In this document: one piece after another, positions 8,889-20,960 of the stretch | Layout of the letters: each line of letters begins with the position of its first letter | Position numbering within the stretch: position 1 is the first letter of the stretch | DNA from: Zopfochytrium polystomum | Lineage: Eukaryota > Chytridiomycota > Chytridiomycetes > Chytridiales > Chytridiaceae | Assembly: GCA_025765615.1 (NCBI GenBank) | Contig: JAIVFJ010000105.1 | Location: 124,001 to 188,000 of the forward strand | Direction: 5' to 3' | Length of the DNA: 64,000 bases | Notes under the pieces: model-generated | Told to the model about the DNA's origin: nothing | The model's database searches: none | Seen by the model: the letters and a program-made list of their open reading frames with translations, nothing else | Position numbers and translations under genes: made by a program

Positions 8889-9549
8889 CCTTGAAGGCAG
8901 GCTCGCCATTCCACAACGAAGCCCGTTTTAGAAGTCAGAATGCCACTTGATCTGAGGACTTGAGCCAGCTTAAAGTGTGGACTGTAAGAGACCACAAACC
9001 CTGGTTAGAACATCTATTACTTTTTTGTATTAAATTTTAACTGAAAATCACACCGTTCCACCTACACCGCCAAACTCCTGGATGACCCAACCTTCTGGCG
9101 CCACAGGGCAAGTTGGAAAGCACCAGAGACATTTCTCAGATCTTCTCACACTTCCTGCCAGCGCGGCTCACTCCCATCCAGCTCCTCAAAAATAAAGTAA
9201 ATAAAATGGCCACTTCAGACCTCTTCAGACCAGATTTTCCTTCATTCATTTGAATGCATCAACCCACAGTACAGTCATCTATTACCCTTTTTTTTTCTTC
9301 AGCTTTTATCCTAGCCTATTTGCTGGTGGGCCACGAAGCATTGGGGAAACCCGACTGACAGGTCCCCCTGAACTTCAGCTTGTCATGCCCCGTTCACGTG
9401 CTTTTCCCACCTCACTTGTAGCATTTGACAAACGTTTGGGAGCACAGGCTGTAATATTGCGCTTTGCTTGAAGGAATTGTTCAATGTGGGGGTTGAACGG
9501 CGTTTCCGGGTTCGACCCGCCCGACCTAAGCAAGCACGGTTCGAATACA
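8889..9549. other. Intergenic, downstream of SPT5
   Basis: This 660-bp stretch lies between the fold-back element and the SPT5 stop codon. It presumably contains the SPT5 3' untranslated region and poly(A) signals on the minus strand. I see no gene or repeat that I can support. Confidence 0.4.
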
Positions 9550-12344
9550 TTAGGAAAAGGGGCTTGGCGGGCGAAACTGGAAACAGACGAAACAAAACCT
9601 GCGCGAAGGCTGCTGAAACTCTGAGGTGGTCGGCCGCGCTGGTGTCTTGCTGCCAGCGTCCCAGACACTGTCGCGCGCCGGAGTTCGACTGCCGGCCTCC
9701 CACGCGGGTGTGCGGCTCCCCGCCGGCGTTCGGCTACCGGAGTCCCAGACAGGGGTTCGCGACCCGTCGTACGGGTTCGGAGTTCGTCCGCCTGCCGCTC
9801 CTCTGTGCATTGGTGTTCGTGAAGACGAGAGGGGATGAAGGGGTGTCGTGCTGCCCGATCCGTTATACGAGGAGGCGGAGTGATTGTTGAAGGAACTCGT
9901 TGGGCGCGAGTTTGAGCCATGGACGCTCAGCTTCGCTGAGTCAATGGTGATCGTTCGGTTATTCGTGTGGAGCTCCACTCTGGAGCCATTTGCGGTCACT
10001 TCTTTGACGATTCCAATATACCCTTTGTATGGGCCCCCAGTGATGGTCACGGTGGCAGACATTAGTGCTTCTCTCCCGCCTCGACCTCGCCCTCGCCCTC
10101 CCTCGTCGAATCGTGGTCCTAGGTCTGGTTTTCCAGACTGAAACTCGTGTCAGCCTCCCGCAAACCAACAAAAAAAGGCCAAACTCACGTTTGAATTGAC
10201 ACCACTGAGGAGAGATATCATGTTCGCTTTTGCGACAAAAAGTCCCCCATTTTCAATAACCTCTCGCGATTGGATAAACACAAATGATCTGAATACGTGA
10301 ATTACTTCTCCTCGACGGGGTCCAATCGAGTTGTCGTTAACAACGACTTGGTCACCGGCTGAAACGGCTCGGCGGCCGGAGTCTGAAGCAATAGCACGTT
10401 TCCGATCGATCTTCCTCATGATCTGCTGGGCTTTGATTTTGACAACGTTTCCGAATTGGTTGAGAATGCTGAGGACGTCTTTTTCGATTTTGACAACGAC
10501 GCCGACATCCTGAGGGCTTAAGAATACAGTAAGCACGCCAGCACAATGCTAGATTATCGACCTAACGTGATTTGTACAACGTCATTGACGTCAAATGCCA
10601 CCAATTGCGCGACTCCTGTCGTGACATCGCTGGCACCTTTCAGGTGCCGGGCAAACACCTCAATCTATGCGGACAAATTAGTGATCGACTCCTCTCACAC
10701 CATGTTTTCACGAACCGGCTTCAAAGACGAATCCGAGAGGAGCGTGACAATGTTGTTCAGGATCTTGATCACCAGACCTGTTTCCCCGGCGTGCGCTCCG
10801 TTTATCACTTTAACGTGGTCTCCTTCGTCGAAACGCTTGCGCAAATCCTTCACATCAAATTTGATGGAGCCCACTTGAGTGGCGACCGTGGCGATTCCAT
10901 TATCGATTGATATAATCTTGCCCGTACAGTCTTTCATTTCCCCCCGAATGACTTCAATATTGTCACCAATACCAAGATAGTCGGCCGCATTTTTCGCCGC
11001 GAGGGAGTTCAGGTCAGCCGTTCTTTGATTGAGGGACCCTCGAGAGAACTTGCTTATTTCCTCAAGCGTAGGGTTGATGATCTGGACGTCTAAAGTAGCG
11101 ATATTCAAATCTTTCTCCAGGTATCCGTCGCGGTCGAAGAAGTCGTTTTGGTATACGCAGCCTCCACGCTTTGTGTCTCTTCGATGGCCAAGGGCCTGGT
11201 CGGGGTTGAAAAGCTTCTGCGGGGGGGCTGGGCCTCCTTTCTTTCGCTTCTCACCCCCAGGCTGGGGGCGAGCTGTGAAATCGATTCGAGGTATCATCTT
11301 TACACGAACTTCGGAGCCTGCATCGATAATTTCGATAACCTTACGGCATTGTAAGTTGCAGCTTTTCGCATTTAAAGAAAGTTGTGCCCACCTTGGCCAA
11401 ATCTCCGGCGTATTTGCCCTTCTTTACACGAACCCAGGCACCCTCCTTCAGCTCGGAGCTGATGCCCCTTATTCGCAGGGATGCAACCATATCATCGATG
11501 GGAACAACCTTGACCGTCTGCGCGTATATACCACTGACGTTCTCGATGGCTTTCTGAACATCCCCCAGCCGCTTCGCCTCAATGTAAAGATAGCCGGGAA
11601 GATTCTCACGGGTGAACGCAGACATAATCGCCATTTCATCCATGAATTCCATCTCAATATACTTTCGGAGGATCTGGATGCAGATATCTCTTTCACGGCC
11701 TCGCTGTAGATTTCAAACGTCAAAAGCAGTCGGAGAGCATCGCCACGCGAACCTTGCAACGGACTAACCACAGGTTGGGGTCGTTAATAGATGGCAGCAG
11801 CATGTGCTCGGCAACAAGCTCGCTGTCACCCTGAAAACCAGTTCGCTGAGATCTGCTCTTGTGCTTCTCCACCAGCTCCGAGCAGTGGCCTCTGCGTCAA
11901 ATTCGTGATCGTTTGGTCTTATGATATCAACTTTGCGGTACGTTCCGTAGTCGATGTCGTGGGCGATGAGTTCCTCTGGTTCGCCCCCAGCTGGCAAAAA
12001 GCAAGAGGACCGAGTTGGAAAGGTGCTTTTCGTTATGCGACTATCTCACCCTCGATCTCCTCGTCAGAGAACTCCTCGCTATCGCCGTCTGAATCGACAA
12101 TGGCAGCATCGTCGATGAAAGGGTTATGGGCTTGTACTTTCCGTCGCTTCTTCCGGCCGGGTCTCTCCTCCTCTTCTTCTGTGATGGTCTTGTTGTCAAG
12201 AGGCGCGGCAAAAAACCAAAGGTGGAAGGGCGATCAAAAACCATCATCTTCCTCGTCCTCATCGTCTTCATCGTCATCGTCCTCGCGATCATCGTCATCG
12301 CGTTCGTCGTCCGAGACCAGATCGCGGTCGTCCTCGTCGTCCAT
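9550..12344 (-). CDS. SPT5: Transcription elongation factor Spt5 (DSIF subunit)
   Basis: Nine exons give 794 residues with phase kept throughout: 12344-12242, 12178-12050, 11990-11942, 11891-11753, 11703-11392, 11339-10701, 10664-10567, 10516-10189 and 10137-9550. Spt5 pairs with Spt4 on RNA polymerase II (and I) to support processive elongation and mRNA capping. Order of parts: an Asp/Glu-rich N terminus, a basic patch (RPGRKKRRK), an NGN domain beginning near DPNLWLVRCK, several KOW domains (one around GAWVRVKKGKYAGDLAKV, another at TITGGPYKGYIGIVKEV), then a C-terminal repeat region of units like GSRTPAWEA, the target of Bur1/CDK9-type kinases. Some donors are non-standard (GTTTTT, GTTCGC, GTTAGG), so a few junctions need transcript support, but the protein identity is certain. 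Confidence 0.93.
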
Positions 12345-13595
12345 ACCAGATGCGCTGTAAATTCTTCACAACGAGAGAATGGGGAGCAACACGTATTTAT
12401 TGGCTTGGATTGCCCATTGTCAGCCAACGCCTTTTGCATGGTGAGTGCCTCAAGCAGGCTTTTTTCTTTTATTTTTTCATTTTCCCCCCATTTTTTGCAT
12501 CCAATCCAGTCCTCCTGGCCGCGGCGCAGGAAACACAAAGCGGGTCAGCCGCTCCCACCTCCTCCACCGCCTTAACGCCGACGGTAAACACTACTTGACC
12601 TCCCCCCGTGCCAATATTGCCAGTAGGGGGGCGCCTCCCAATCAACAAATCAACGATAGAATACCGACAACCGCAGTCAAAGCAACAAAAAAAAACAGCA
12701 CACTGCACAGAAAGGGAGCAACCGAAAACCGGGTCAAAGCCACGCGAGTGAGAGAGAAGGGGGAAGGCGTAAGTGAGTGGGTGAGAGAAAGCGTGAAGCG
12801 ACGAGAAAAAACGATCGACAAGGACCAAAAACAGTGTGAAAATGGACGTTTGCGGGAAACGGAAAGAAAAGGGAAGAAGGTAAAACAAAAGTAAAGAAAG
12901 GGTAAGGCGAGGAAAAGCAGGGAGAAAAAAAAAAGGGGGGAAATCAGAGTAAGAACCCCAGAAAAAGTGAATGGGGGTAAAGGGAAAACACAAGAAGAGG
13001 AGAGAGCGGCAGAGCCGCAGAGCAAACGGGGCCCAAGTCGGGATCGAAATGGGAGGCAGGTGGGCAATGACAGTTGGAAAGGTTATGCCCGGGATGGTGG
13101 CGTTGTGGGGTGAAATGCAGCTTGAAGGATTCAGGTCGCATTTCAAGGGCATGAGGGTCGAAAGCGAGGGTGAAAAGAGTGCGGAAGAGAGAAGAACAGA
13201 GAAGAGGAAGAGCAGAGAGAGAGAGGGAGAGAGAGAATGAAAGGGAAAGGGCGAGTAAAGGTGGAGAATATCAAGTCTTTGGCTTGGAGATCAAAAACGC
13301 ATCAACCTGGACACATCTTATGGTGCAACCAAAGAAAAGAGAAGTGATCGAACCTTATTCGAGCCTCTTGCGTGCCCCCAGTTACCCACCCCGTACCGGC
13401 CACAATCGCAACCAATCATCTAGCTCATCTACACGTGGTTGACCTCCCTCCCAAAAGGGTTAGGGACGTCCCCAGAACCCATCCATTATAAAAAAAAGAA
13501 ACAAGCAACCGGTCCGGAATCGGAACCAGTCCTTTCTACCCAACGTGAAAGGAACGCCAGGAGGGACTTGGTTGTTTTCCCGCCTCTACCCCCCT
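12345..13595. other. Intergenic with long purine-rich tract
   Basis: This is upstream of SPT5 and downstream of the striatin stop. From about 12770 to 13260 the plus strand is strongly purine-rich with few pyrimidines, ending in a GA microsatellite near 13216-13237. The open frames across it on the minus strand (Phe-, Leu-, Pro- and Ser-rich) are composition artefacts. The SPT5 promoter should lie next to 12345. Confidence 0.5.
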
Positions 13596-16500
13596 CTACA
13601 CGCTTTTCGCATCTCCGTGGAAGAAAACTTTACAAAGCCCGTCCGCGCCGCCGCTCGCCATCACGTTCGCCTTGGTTGGATGCGTCCGCACACACCATAT
13701 GCCTTCGTCGAGCTTTCGCCGGTGTGTTGTGTGCTCTTGGATGCACGTGCGGGACGTCGAGGACAGGTCCCACCACCGAAGCGAGCAGTCGTGGCCCGAT
13801 GATACGAGAGTTGTTCCACCGGCGAGGAAATCGACAGAAGAGACCGCGTCAAGATGCGCAATCATCGAGTGCGTGCAGTCACCTGGAACGTGAATTGTGT
13901 GAGGAGATAAGTAAGCATTTCGCAAAATAGCTTTGCGCTGCAGTCGAGATTTGTCTCACCAGTGTTAAGGTCAAACAGTCTTATATATCTGTCCTCATGC
14001 GCAGTGACCAGCAGCGGCATTGTGGGATGGCACACGATCGAATTGATTTGCGTGTTGACTGAACCATCTTCTCACCATGATTGAGACTCATTAGTTTATA
14101 TTGCGAAATGGCGTCTGATCCTCACCGTAGGTCTCATCGCTCTTTAACCGGAGCAATGGAGTGTTTGTTTCAATGTCAAATATGACGACAGAGGAATTCT
14201 GAAAAGCAACTGCTAAACGCTTTGGATCCGTTCGCAACCATTCGACGGACGTGGGTGAATACGGTTTCCCCTCAGGTTCCCGTATGGTGTTGCGAAGAAG
14301 CGACCGTGTGGATGCATCTTCACGAACATCCCACAGCTTGACAGTCAAGTCTGAAGAGGCTGAAGCGAGAACAGGTAGGTGGTCCGGCATGGGGTTTAGC
14401 TTTACGTCCCAAACCGCATTCGTGTGCGCCACAAACTTTTGATGCAGTGTCGAGTTGTCTAAACAGCAAGGGCTTCGTTAGCATAATAAGTCGGCCTCGG
14501 AATCAATTTTGCCGCGAATGCCAAGGGCGCCACAAACCTGTAGCAGAGTAAGTTTCCCGTGTGACGTTTGGTATTCTCCATGCAATGATGGTAGAATCTA
14601 GACTGCCCGTATAGAGTGATTGACCATCAGGAGATAAGGCAACAGATGTTACGCCGCTGTTGTGTCCCCGAAACGTGTAAACCGGTTCAATGTCCGAAGG
14701 GGTTTTCCGCGAAGATTGAAGTGAACGAATGTTCCACAACTTCGCTGTCCCGTCCTCTGACCCAGAAACGAGGGCCAAGTCATTCGACGGTAAAAATGCA
14801 ACCGAACGAACGGAATCCAGGTGGCTGCACAGGTTCGTAAGTTCTAATAAATACTCACACCTGACACTTGCTCACCTTCGTAAGGATGCCTTTGGTCGCC
14901 ATATAACTTGATCATCATTGTCTGGTACAAACGATGCCGATGATTGTCGCTGCAAAGGGATTTCAGGATACCGAACGAGAACGGGCGAAGCTTTCTTACC
15001 GGAGCAAGAACATTTGAGTCCCTGGTCTCCTCATCCTCCACCGAAGCAACTACTAAGGGTAAGGCTACGGCTCTCGAAAACAATAATGGCAAGCCAAACC
15101 TTCCGCTGAAGCTTCCGGAACGGTGGGGACTCTGAAAAGAGAATTGATTAGTTCGTGGTCGTTATAGTTCCAATATCAGCTTCACACACACCCGCTGTCT
15201 TGGTCCATAAAGTCCGCTGGTCCAGCCTGAATTGACCCTTTTCGTTGCTTTGACGGTGTCCGCCGCTTCCGCCCGGCGTCTGTGTTCGGTGACGGAGACG
15301 GATTGCTCCCGACCGAAGGAAACTCCTCAGACGATGGTGCCCGCTTCAAAATCTGCACGGGCGCGCTTGCTTTTGGGGGATTATTGCTTTCCTCCCGGAC
15401 GACAACGCTGTTGGAACTGGGCTGAAGGACTTCTTCGACAAGAACATTCTTTGAACTTCGTTTCGATATAACAGGATCGTTGGCAATGGAAGTATCGGAA
15501 GGTTGGCGGTTGGGGAAGCGGGGTGATGGTGTGGATCCTGAATATCCCGAGTGGGCGAGCAGGTAGTTGGCCTCTCGCAAATAGCTTTCACGGTAATTGT
15601 TAATTCGCAGCAATGGTTGAAGTTGCGCGAAACTTACTTTTTTAACAACTCTCGAGTTCTGATGTTTCCGACACCCTTCGAGTACATCATGAGGGGGCCA
15701 GGGGTATAGCTTGGAACATGAGGAGCACCGTTCAAACCTAGTATTTGTTTGCGAGGAGAGTGGGTGGCCGGAAATCCAAAGAATCGGACGAACGAATCAG
15801 TTGCTGACCTTCGCGGACGACAGATCCGGGAACAAGATGAGCAAAGGAATCACCACCAGAATCCGAGGGCTGTTCAGGCTCCGGCGACTGAGATGGTGAG
15901 AATGTTGTGTTCATTTTGGTTTCGCTTGTGTCGCTGCTGGATGGCACGGCTCCTTTCGTCGCATTTTGAAGGGAAAGGTACTTGCCACTGCCGATCGACG
16001 TGGGTGGACATCACGTTAGCAGATCGTCAAACACATGAACGCACAAAACAAATCCAGTGCTCGTTACCGTTCCTGCCGAAGTGCAAACTCAAGCATCTTC
16101 ACTCGCCGCATCAGATCGGCCTTCGAGTTCTCCATTCCTCTCCGTTCGCCTTCGAGGAACGACAGTCTGGCCTAATGCAGGGTAGGTAGCGGGCAAGTAC
16201 GTAAAAAGGATTCAATGAGTGTGCTTTGCGGGCGATCTCGGTGACGTAAGAGGGCAAGATCGGAAGTGGGGGGGGAGGAGGCACGGCTTAGGCGGAACAA
16301 AGCATTGAGCAACGCGTCGCCGGAGCCCAGATCCTGCGGCGGGCGGCTGATCCATTACTTGAAAACGCGACGGCGCACGCAAACGAGATCGCCGCCGGCA
16401 TTGGGTTTCGTGCAGGGGGGAGGTGGTCACCTTCATGTCAGCTCTTTCCAGTTCCCATTCGTTCCGCTCGCGTTCGAATCTGCGCCATTCGACCTGAAGA

Positions 16501-16658
16501 AAGTGAAGGACGCCTGGCAGGGAGTACTGCTGTTGCTGAAGTTGCGGTGGCGGCGACTGCTGAGTGTTATTGCTGCCGCCGTTGCTGTTGTTGCTGTTGT
16601 TGTTGTTGTTGTTGTTGTTGGAGAAATGGACCGCCTGCTGCTGGGCCTGCGGATCCAT
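13596..16658 (-). CDS. STRN: Striatin (STRIPAK scaffold; Pro11/Far8 type)
   Basis: Striatin is the B''' regulatory subunit of PP2A and the scaffold of the STRIPAK complex, which controls hyphal fusion, polarity and mating signals in fungi. The ATG at 16658 opens MDPQAQQQ, then poly-Asn and Gln-rich tracts and the diagnostic block YSLPGVLHFLQVEWRRFERE. The next exon (16171-16068) continues the coiled coil with LSFLEGERRGMENSKADLM and RRVKMLEFALRQER. A Ser/Pro-rich linker follows, then WD40 repeats including LVSGSEDGTAKLWN, LASASSDLTVKLWD and the typical end block HRRKLDEGIWCVRTHP with GGADGLCKVFF. At least seven exons are needed. Exon 1 (16658-16431), exon 2 and the start of exon 3 (15987) are in phase; some junctions in the linker (15600-15760) are uncertain. 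Confidence 0.9.
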
Positions 16659-17145
16659 CCTCCCTCCCTCCGGATGGGGTCGCCTTTTGCTAAAAGGCTG
16701 CTGCGATACTGCGAGGAGGGAAGCGCCGTCTGTGAGTTGTGTTGACTGTGTGTGGGAGGAGGGGGGGTTTTGCTTCTTTTGAGCCGGCGTCAAAACAAGG
16801 ACCCGAACAAGTTTGAGAAAATCACAACAAAATCGTCAAGGCAGTTTTCAATTGAGAAAAGGACGTTAACGACGACGACGTCGGTCGATGGTTCATGTAT
16901 TCAAGACGGAGTAACGGAGAGGACCTGCAGAGGCTTTGGCTTGAAACCAGCCTAGCGTGGGGGCGAAGATCGCTCTGCCCTCGCGCATACCACCAAAGCA
17001 GTCCGAACCCTCCCCAGCCGCAATTATGAAGATAATGAGTTCAAGTAGGAGGAAATAATAGGACCGTCGTCACGACCGGGAAATGCGAGGTGGAGAAAAG
17101 TGCGAACGGCTTGAAAGATAGGGGAAGGTGTGAGCTTCCGCACTG
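16659..17145. other. Intergenic: striatin promoter side and SUS1 3' side
   Basis: This 487-bp stretch lies between the striatin start codon and the SUS1 stop codon, both genes being on the minus strand. No coding frame with recognisable motifs, repeat or RNA gene is visible. Striatin promoter elements are expected near its left end but no clear TATA box stands out. Confidence 0.4.
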
Positions 17146-17709
17146 TTACTCAGGGTCTGTCAATGCCTTGCGTATCCGTTGAAGCATTTCCAGTTTGATG
17201 TGCTCTGGAACTATGGCTGCAGTAACGGAGGTAGCGCGATTTCAAAAGAGCGGAAAGGCGCGATTAGGTGGGGTGCAGAGAGTTTGCCAACGTCCGTACC
17301 TCGCGCTTTTGGCCCAACTTCAGCGATAAGATCATCCACAGTGACTTGTTCAAGGCCCTTCGCTTTCAAGACATCTAAACAGAGGTTCACAATGAACAAG
17401 CTGAAGAAGCAATGACCCCGACCCGATGCACAAGGTTCCCACCTTTGATATGCTGCTTCACCTCATCGCGCCAGCCCACTTCGATAAGTTTCGACCGGAG
17501 CAGTTCCTTCAACCTGTTGCAGAGGCGTTAATGTTCTCCTTGTGTTCAGGCTCAGGAGAAACAGATGCATAAGCAGAATCGCACTTGTCTTTCTCGCCTG
17601 TCTTAAGCAGCTTCTGATCTATCAACGCGCGCTGAAGCCGCTTTCCGTCTGGCGAGACTGGGGAGGTTGCTGCCGCCGCCGAAGTCGCGAGGACGGGGGA
17701 TTGGGCCAT
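17146..17709 (-). CDS. SUS1: Sus1/ENY2, SAGA deubiquitinase module and TREX-2 subunit
   Basis: Four exons (17709-17585, 17513-17443, 17374-17300, 17216-17146) join in phase to 113 residues. The protein family couples SAGA histone H2B deubiquitination to mRNA export through TREX-2 at the nuclear pore. Diagnostic blocks are LKELLRSKLIEVGWRDEVK, a KGLEQVTVDDLIAEVGPKAR segment and IVPEHIKLEMLQRIRKAL at the C terminus. Each intron is 59-83 nt with GT-AG ends. The N-terminal extension (about 22 residues, Ala/Ser/Pro-rich) is longer than in animals. Introns in SUS1 are also known from budding yeast, where splicing is regulated. The gene is head to head with the UPF0538 gene. Confidence 0.93.
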
Positions 17710-17868
17710 TGCAGATATTTGTCGCGAACTAGTCACAAGCACGTTTGGAATTGCATCGAAGAAATCGACAAACCCTGCCTTCTGCAACGCAGGACCTGAG
17801 AACTTCAACACGACGCAGCCAGCGCGCAGCAACCGTCAACCGAGCAGCAGCCAGCGTGCACAACACCA
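17710..17868. promoter_or_regulatory. Divergent promoter SUS1 / UPF0538 gene
   Basis: Only 159 bp separate the two start codons, so the two genes very likely share a bidirectional promoter. I see no clear TATA box in either direction. The plus-strand side next to the ATG at 17869 is rich in AGC and CAAC words. Confidence 0.6.
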
Positions 17869-18739
17869 ATGGCGCCCTCGGATGCCTCTACCACCGTTCC
17901 AGATGAGGGCGGCATCGTCATCACTGTCCGCCTGATCAAATCGTTCGAGTACCGAAACTTCAAAAACGTCATCCTCAAGCATATCCATCCGGAATCCATG
18001 ACGGCAGGACAGCTCAAGGAGATGGTGCAACAAAGTGAGTTCGCACGGCACGTAATCCATCACAGGCTCTCGTGTTTTGCCTTTTTTCGATGGAATGTGG
18101 TGTGTTCGTGTGTGACATGCACGCCGCCAGGACCATTTGTCTGTCGCTGACACACGGTAAACCCTGAAACGTTCAAGAAATAAGAACAGAGTCTGGATAC
18201 AAGCCCTACCTGAAGAACCAGTTTGGTGAGTCTTTCCAACTTATTACCACCAGACGCTTGTTTAAGCCATTTAAACATTTTCTTTTGCAGATTCACTGAA
18301 ACTATACATGAAAGCCCACGGCGCAAAGGTCAGTTTACACACTTGACGGCAACATCGATGACACTCACGCAATTGTCTGGATGTTCTTCTTTTCGATCCA
18401 GACCTCAAACCTTATCATCAACCTCGATCACGACGAAGACTGGTTCTTCGACGACTCGAAGACGCTTGCCGAGCTGGGAGTAGGTGGGTCTTATTGCCAC
18501 ATTTTTTGACGTTTGGGTCTATTTGAGTTGCAGCTGCGTTCAAGTCGCAATACGGCGACACGAATTCTAACTCCGTTATGTTTCCGCCGTGGAATGCTCT
18601 GCGGTGGTGCCCTTGCCCTTCCCACCCGTTCGCTCCCTTCTTTTTCTCTTTTATTTCAGAGCACGAGACGGAGATCAGTTACTTCAACCGGGCCGAGTAC
18701 GACGCGTACAAGGCGCACCCAGACACCAAATGGGAGTGA
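17869..18739 (+). CDS. UPF0538 family protein (C2orf76 homologue)
   Basis: Five exons (17869-18034, 18178-18225, 18291-18328, 18402-18483, 18660-18739) give 137 residues in phase. The function of this conserved eukaryotic family is unknown. Family blocks visible here are GGIVITVRLIKSFEYRNFKN near the N terminus, a central LKLYMKAHGAKTSNLIINL segment, then DWFFDDSKTLAELGV and ETEISYFNRAEYDAYKAHP at the end, where the human protein has the same order. Length matches the family (about 125-140). The last intron (18484-18659) contains a possible skipped exon after an acceptor at 18533; direct splicing preserves the conserved GVEHETEIS junction and is preferred. Confidence 0.88.
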
Positions 18740-18860
18740 CTTCCCGGTTAATCAATTCAATACGAAGATACCATCGTTTGGAAGGCCCAATTGCTCCAAG
18801 GTGATCCAAGAATAGACTCAGAAGACAGTGAGAGAGACAGACACAGACTCAGACAGAGAG

Positions 18861-18863
<3 letters not shown>

Positions 18864-18888
<25 letters not shown>
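18864..18888 (+). repeat. GT microsatellite
   Basis: About 12 consecutive GT units flanked by GA-rich sequence lie between the UPF0538 stop codon and the deaminase start codon. This is a probable polymorphic marker. Confidence 0.9.
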
Positions 18889-18896
<8 letters not shown>

Positions 18897-19055
18897 TGAG
18901 ACAGAGACAGAAAGGCAGAGAGAAACGATGAGGAGCCGAACACAGGCGGACACGAACCCCACCCCATTTCTAATTCCAGTCCGACGATCGCCGACGATCT
19001 CCCGAGACGTCGTCGAACAAAAACAGCCCTCCCTGAGTCGACGCACCCAACGACC

Positions 19056-19762
19056 ATGACTTTCGACCGGGACGCCTTTGACCGCCAGATGATGGCCCTG
19101 GCGATCGAGCAAGGTCGGCTCTCGGTGCCCGTCTCGACCGGGTACTGCGTCGGCGCCGTGCTGGTCCTCGCGCCCCCGTCCCCACTACCACCACAACCCT
19201 CCGTCCCCGCAAACCCCGCCTCCCCACCCGCCTCGCCGCCCCCACTTTCCGCCGCCCTCGCCGCGACCCCGTCCCTCGTCGCCACAGGCTTCTCGCGGGA
19301 AATCCCGGGCAACACTCACGCGGAGGAGTGCTGCATCCTAAAGTTCGCAGAGTGCCCGTCGGCGGCAGCCGCCGTCGCCGCCGGCGTGGCCTCGCCTGCG
19401 TGCATCACGGCGTCGGAGCTGGGAGCGGCGACGGGCGGCGCGCCGCCGAGGTTCTGGATGTACACGACGATGGAGCCGTGCGCGCAGCGGCTGTCGGGGA
19501 ACAAGCCGTGCGCGGAGCGGCTGGTCGAGATGAAGGTGGAGAGGGTGATCGTGGCTTCGAAGGAGCCGGGTTATTTCATCGGATCTCCGGTCGGAGACAA
19601 GGTGCTGGAGTCCAACGGCATAAAGTCCGAGTACATAACGGGATTCGAGGGTAAGGCTTTAATCTTGCACAATGTGCTCGGGTTCCCTGCTAAGGTGCTT
19701 TCCTCAACTCTGACAATCAAATAGATGCATGCAAAGCTCTAAATGCACACCTGACCAAATAG
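19056..19762 (+). CDS. CDA-fold zinc deaminase (cytidine/dCMP/DRAP-deaminase-like)
   Basis: Two exons (19056-19650, 19725-19762) give 210 residues. Splicing replaces an intron-encoded tail by DACKALNAHLTK, which closes the reading frame in phase. Zinc-binding motifs of the cytidine deaminase superfamily are present: HAEEC around residue 88 (His ligand and proton-shuttle Glu) and PC-X9-C within TTMEPCAQRLSGNKPC (two Cys ligands). Between them a Pro/Ala-rich insert (residues about 42-75) and an Ala-rich insert (about 100-135) interrupt the fold. The MEPC-LSGN-PC form is like fungal deaminases related to riboflavin (Rib2-type) or cytidylate deamination, but I cannot assign the substrate. It follows a GT microsatellite and is GC-rich. 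Confidence 0.8.
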
Positions 19763-19949
19763 GCCCACTCATATGCCCCGTCCTTCTTCTTTGCTGTTGT
19801 GTTGCTGCACGGTCCCTTCTTTTTCTCACTTTGGGTACTCCCGATTGGAGCTCAATCTTGCTTTTTTTTTTTTTATTGCTTGTGTTGTAGCCAACCCTTT
19901 AATTAGATTGAGACCCGCAACCGGGCCGTTTCCCCACCCGACCAACCTC

Positions 19950-20391
19950 TCACCGCAGCTTGCTCTTATGCTTCTCCATACACGCAGTGTACAGCTTGAG
20001 CTGCTCCGAGCAAGTCAGCAAGGCTTTCCGTCCGACATCGCTCTCCTGTCAGTATATTGTTGTCAAAGCAGTCACAGAAAATTACTGCCTCCGAAAGCTC
20101 CTCCGCACTGTTAGGTCTTAAATTCGACTTACGCCGTTTGGAATGGAGTTGGCGTTGAAGCAGTTGAAGAAGGCGTCGGAAACATCTGCGCACTAATGCA
20201 AACGCGAAATTGGGATGGGGAAATCGTGAACGATCGCGAGAGATCCAACTGGCACAGCCGTGCCCCGATTGCAAAGAGGGTCGAGTTCGACCGTGCGCGT
20301 GCAGTTGGCGTTTCGCGGGTGTTTTTACCTTGCGAAGCTTGAGTGGGAAGAAAGGCGGCAGCCTCAGATCGTCGATGACGGTGCTTGACAT
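19950..20391 (-). CDS. Small twin CX9C protein (mitochondrial intermembrane space type)
   Basis: Three exons (20391-20329, 20192-20133, 20045-19950) join in phase to 72 residues. It contains two CX9C motifs, CADVSDAFFNC and CSEQLKLYTAC, the hallmark of CHCH proteins oxidised by Mia40 in the mitochondrial intermembrane space. Many of these assist cytochrome c oxidase assembly. The protein ends MEKHKSKLR. No long frame reveals it because exons are 60-96 nt. The middle acceptor TTAG is followed by TGCGCAG; using the later AG would break the first motif. The subfamily is not assigned. Confidence 0.82.
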
Positions 20392-20689
20392 GGTGGGTCG
20401 CGAGTTTTCCCAATCCCCAAGATAAGACAATTTGGTCCAACGTTTCGGTCCTGAGGAACCGCTGAATTTTGAACGGTCGGTGGGACACTTCCTTCGCACG
20501 TAAACCGAAGCACGGCAAGAGTAGAATAAACTTCACAATGAACAGGTAAATACGGGACGGTAAGGAGATGGAGGATAGATGGTTGTGTGCGTAGTAGCTG
20601 GACAGTCTGGGCAAAATGCAAAAAAGACCGCCGTTGCCCGCCACCCCAAGGATCAAGCCAGCCTATTTCTATTCATGAGATTGGCCGTG

Positions 20690-20960
20690 CTTACTATGTT
20701 TCTCGCTGTCCTTCCCGGTTCGCTGGATAGCGAAGAAGAACCGTTCGCCCACTCATCCTTACATGCACCACCCGTTTGCCTTCCTTCTTTTCCTTGCTCC
20801 GCGAGAGCGGCCTCACGTTTGATGCGTGCCGCAAAATCAGAGGCTTACCTCAGCCGACGCGTTCGAGACGCCTCTTGCCGAGCGTACTCAAGGCCATCAC
20901 GCTCTTTCCGCACGACTGACAAGACCCTATTCGTAGGTCGCCTTGCCGTCATTCGCCTCT
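20690..20960 (+). repeat. Dispersed repeat A, copy 1
   Basis: It shares with 22840-23130 the ordered words CGAAGAAGAACC, TTTCCTTGC, AGCGG(C/T)CTCACG, TTTGATGCGTGC, CAGCCGAC and CGTTCGAGACGCC. Copies differ by many substitutions and small indels, and no end structure is clear. A third, weaker copy is at about 58640-58850. Confidence 0.65.

Noticed and set aside
12469..13152. Long minus-strand frames rich in Phe, Leu, Pro and Ser upstream of SPT5
   Set aside because: They mirror a purine-rich plus-strand tract; composition explains the lack of stops and no motif is present.
16560..16640. Poly-Leu/Val frame on the plus strand (membrane-like)
   Set aside because: It is the complement of the CAA/AAC-type tract encoding Asn and Gln in the striatin N terminus.
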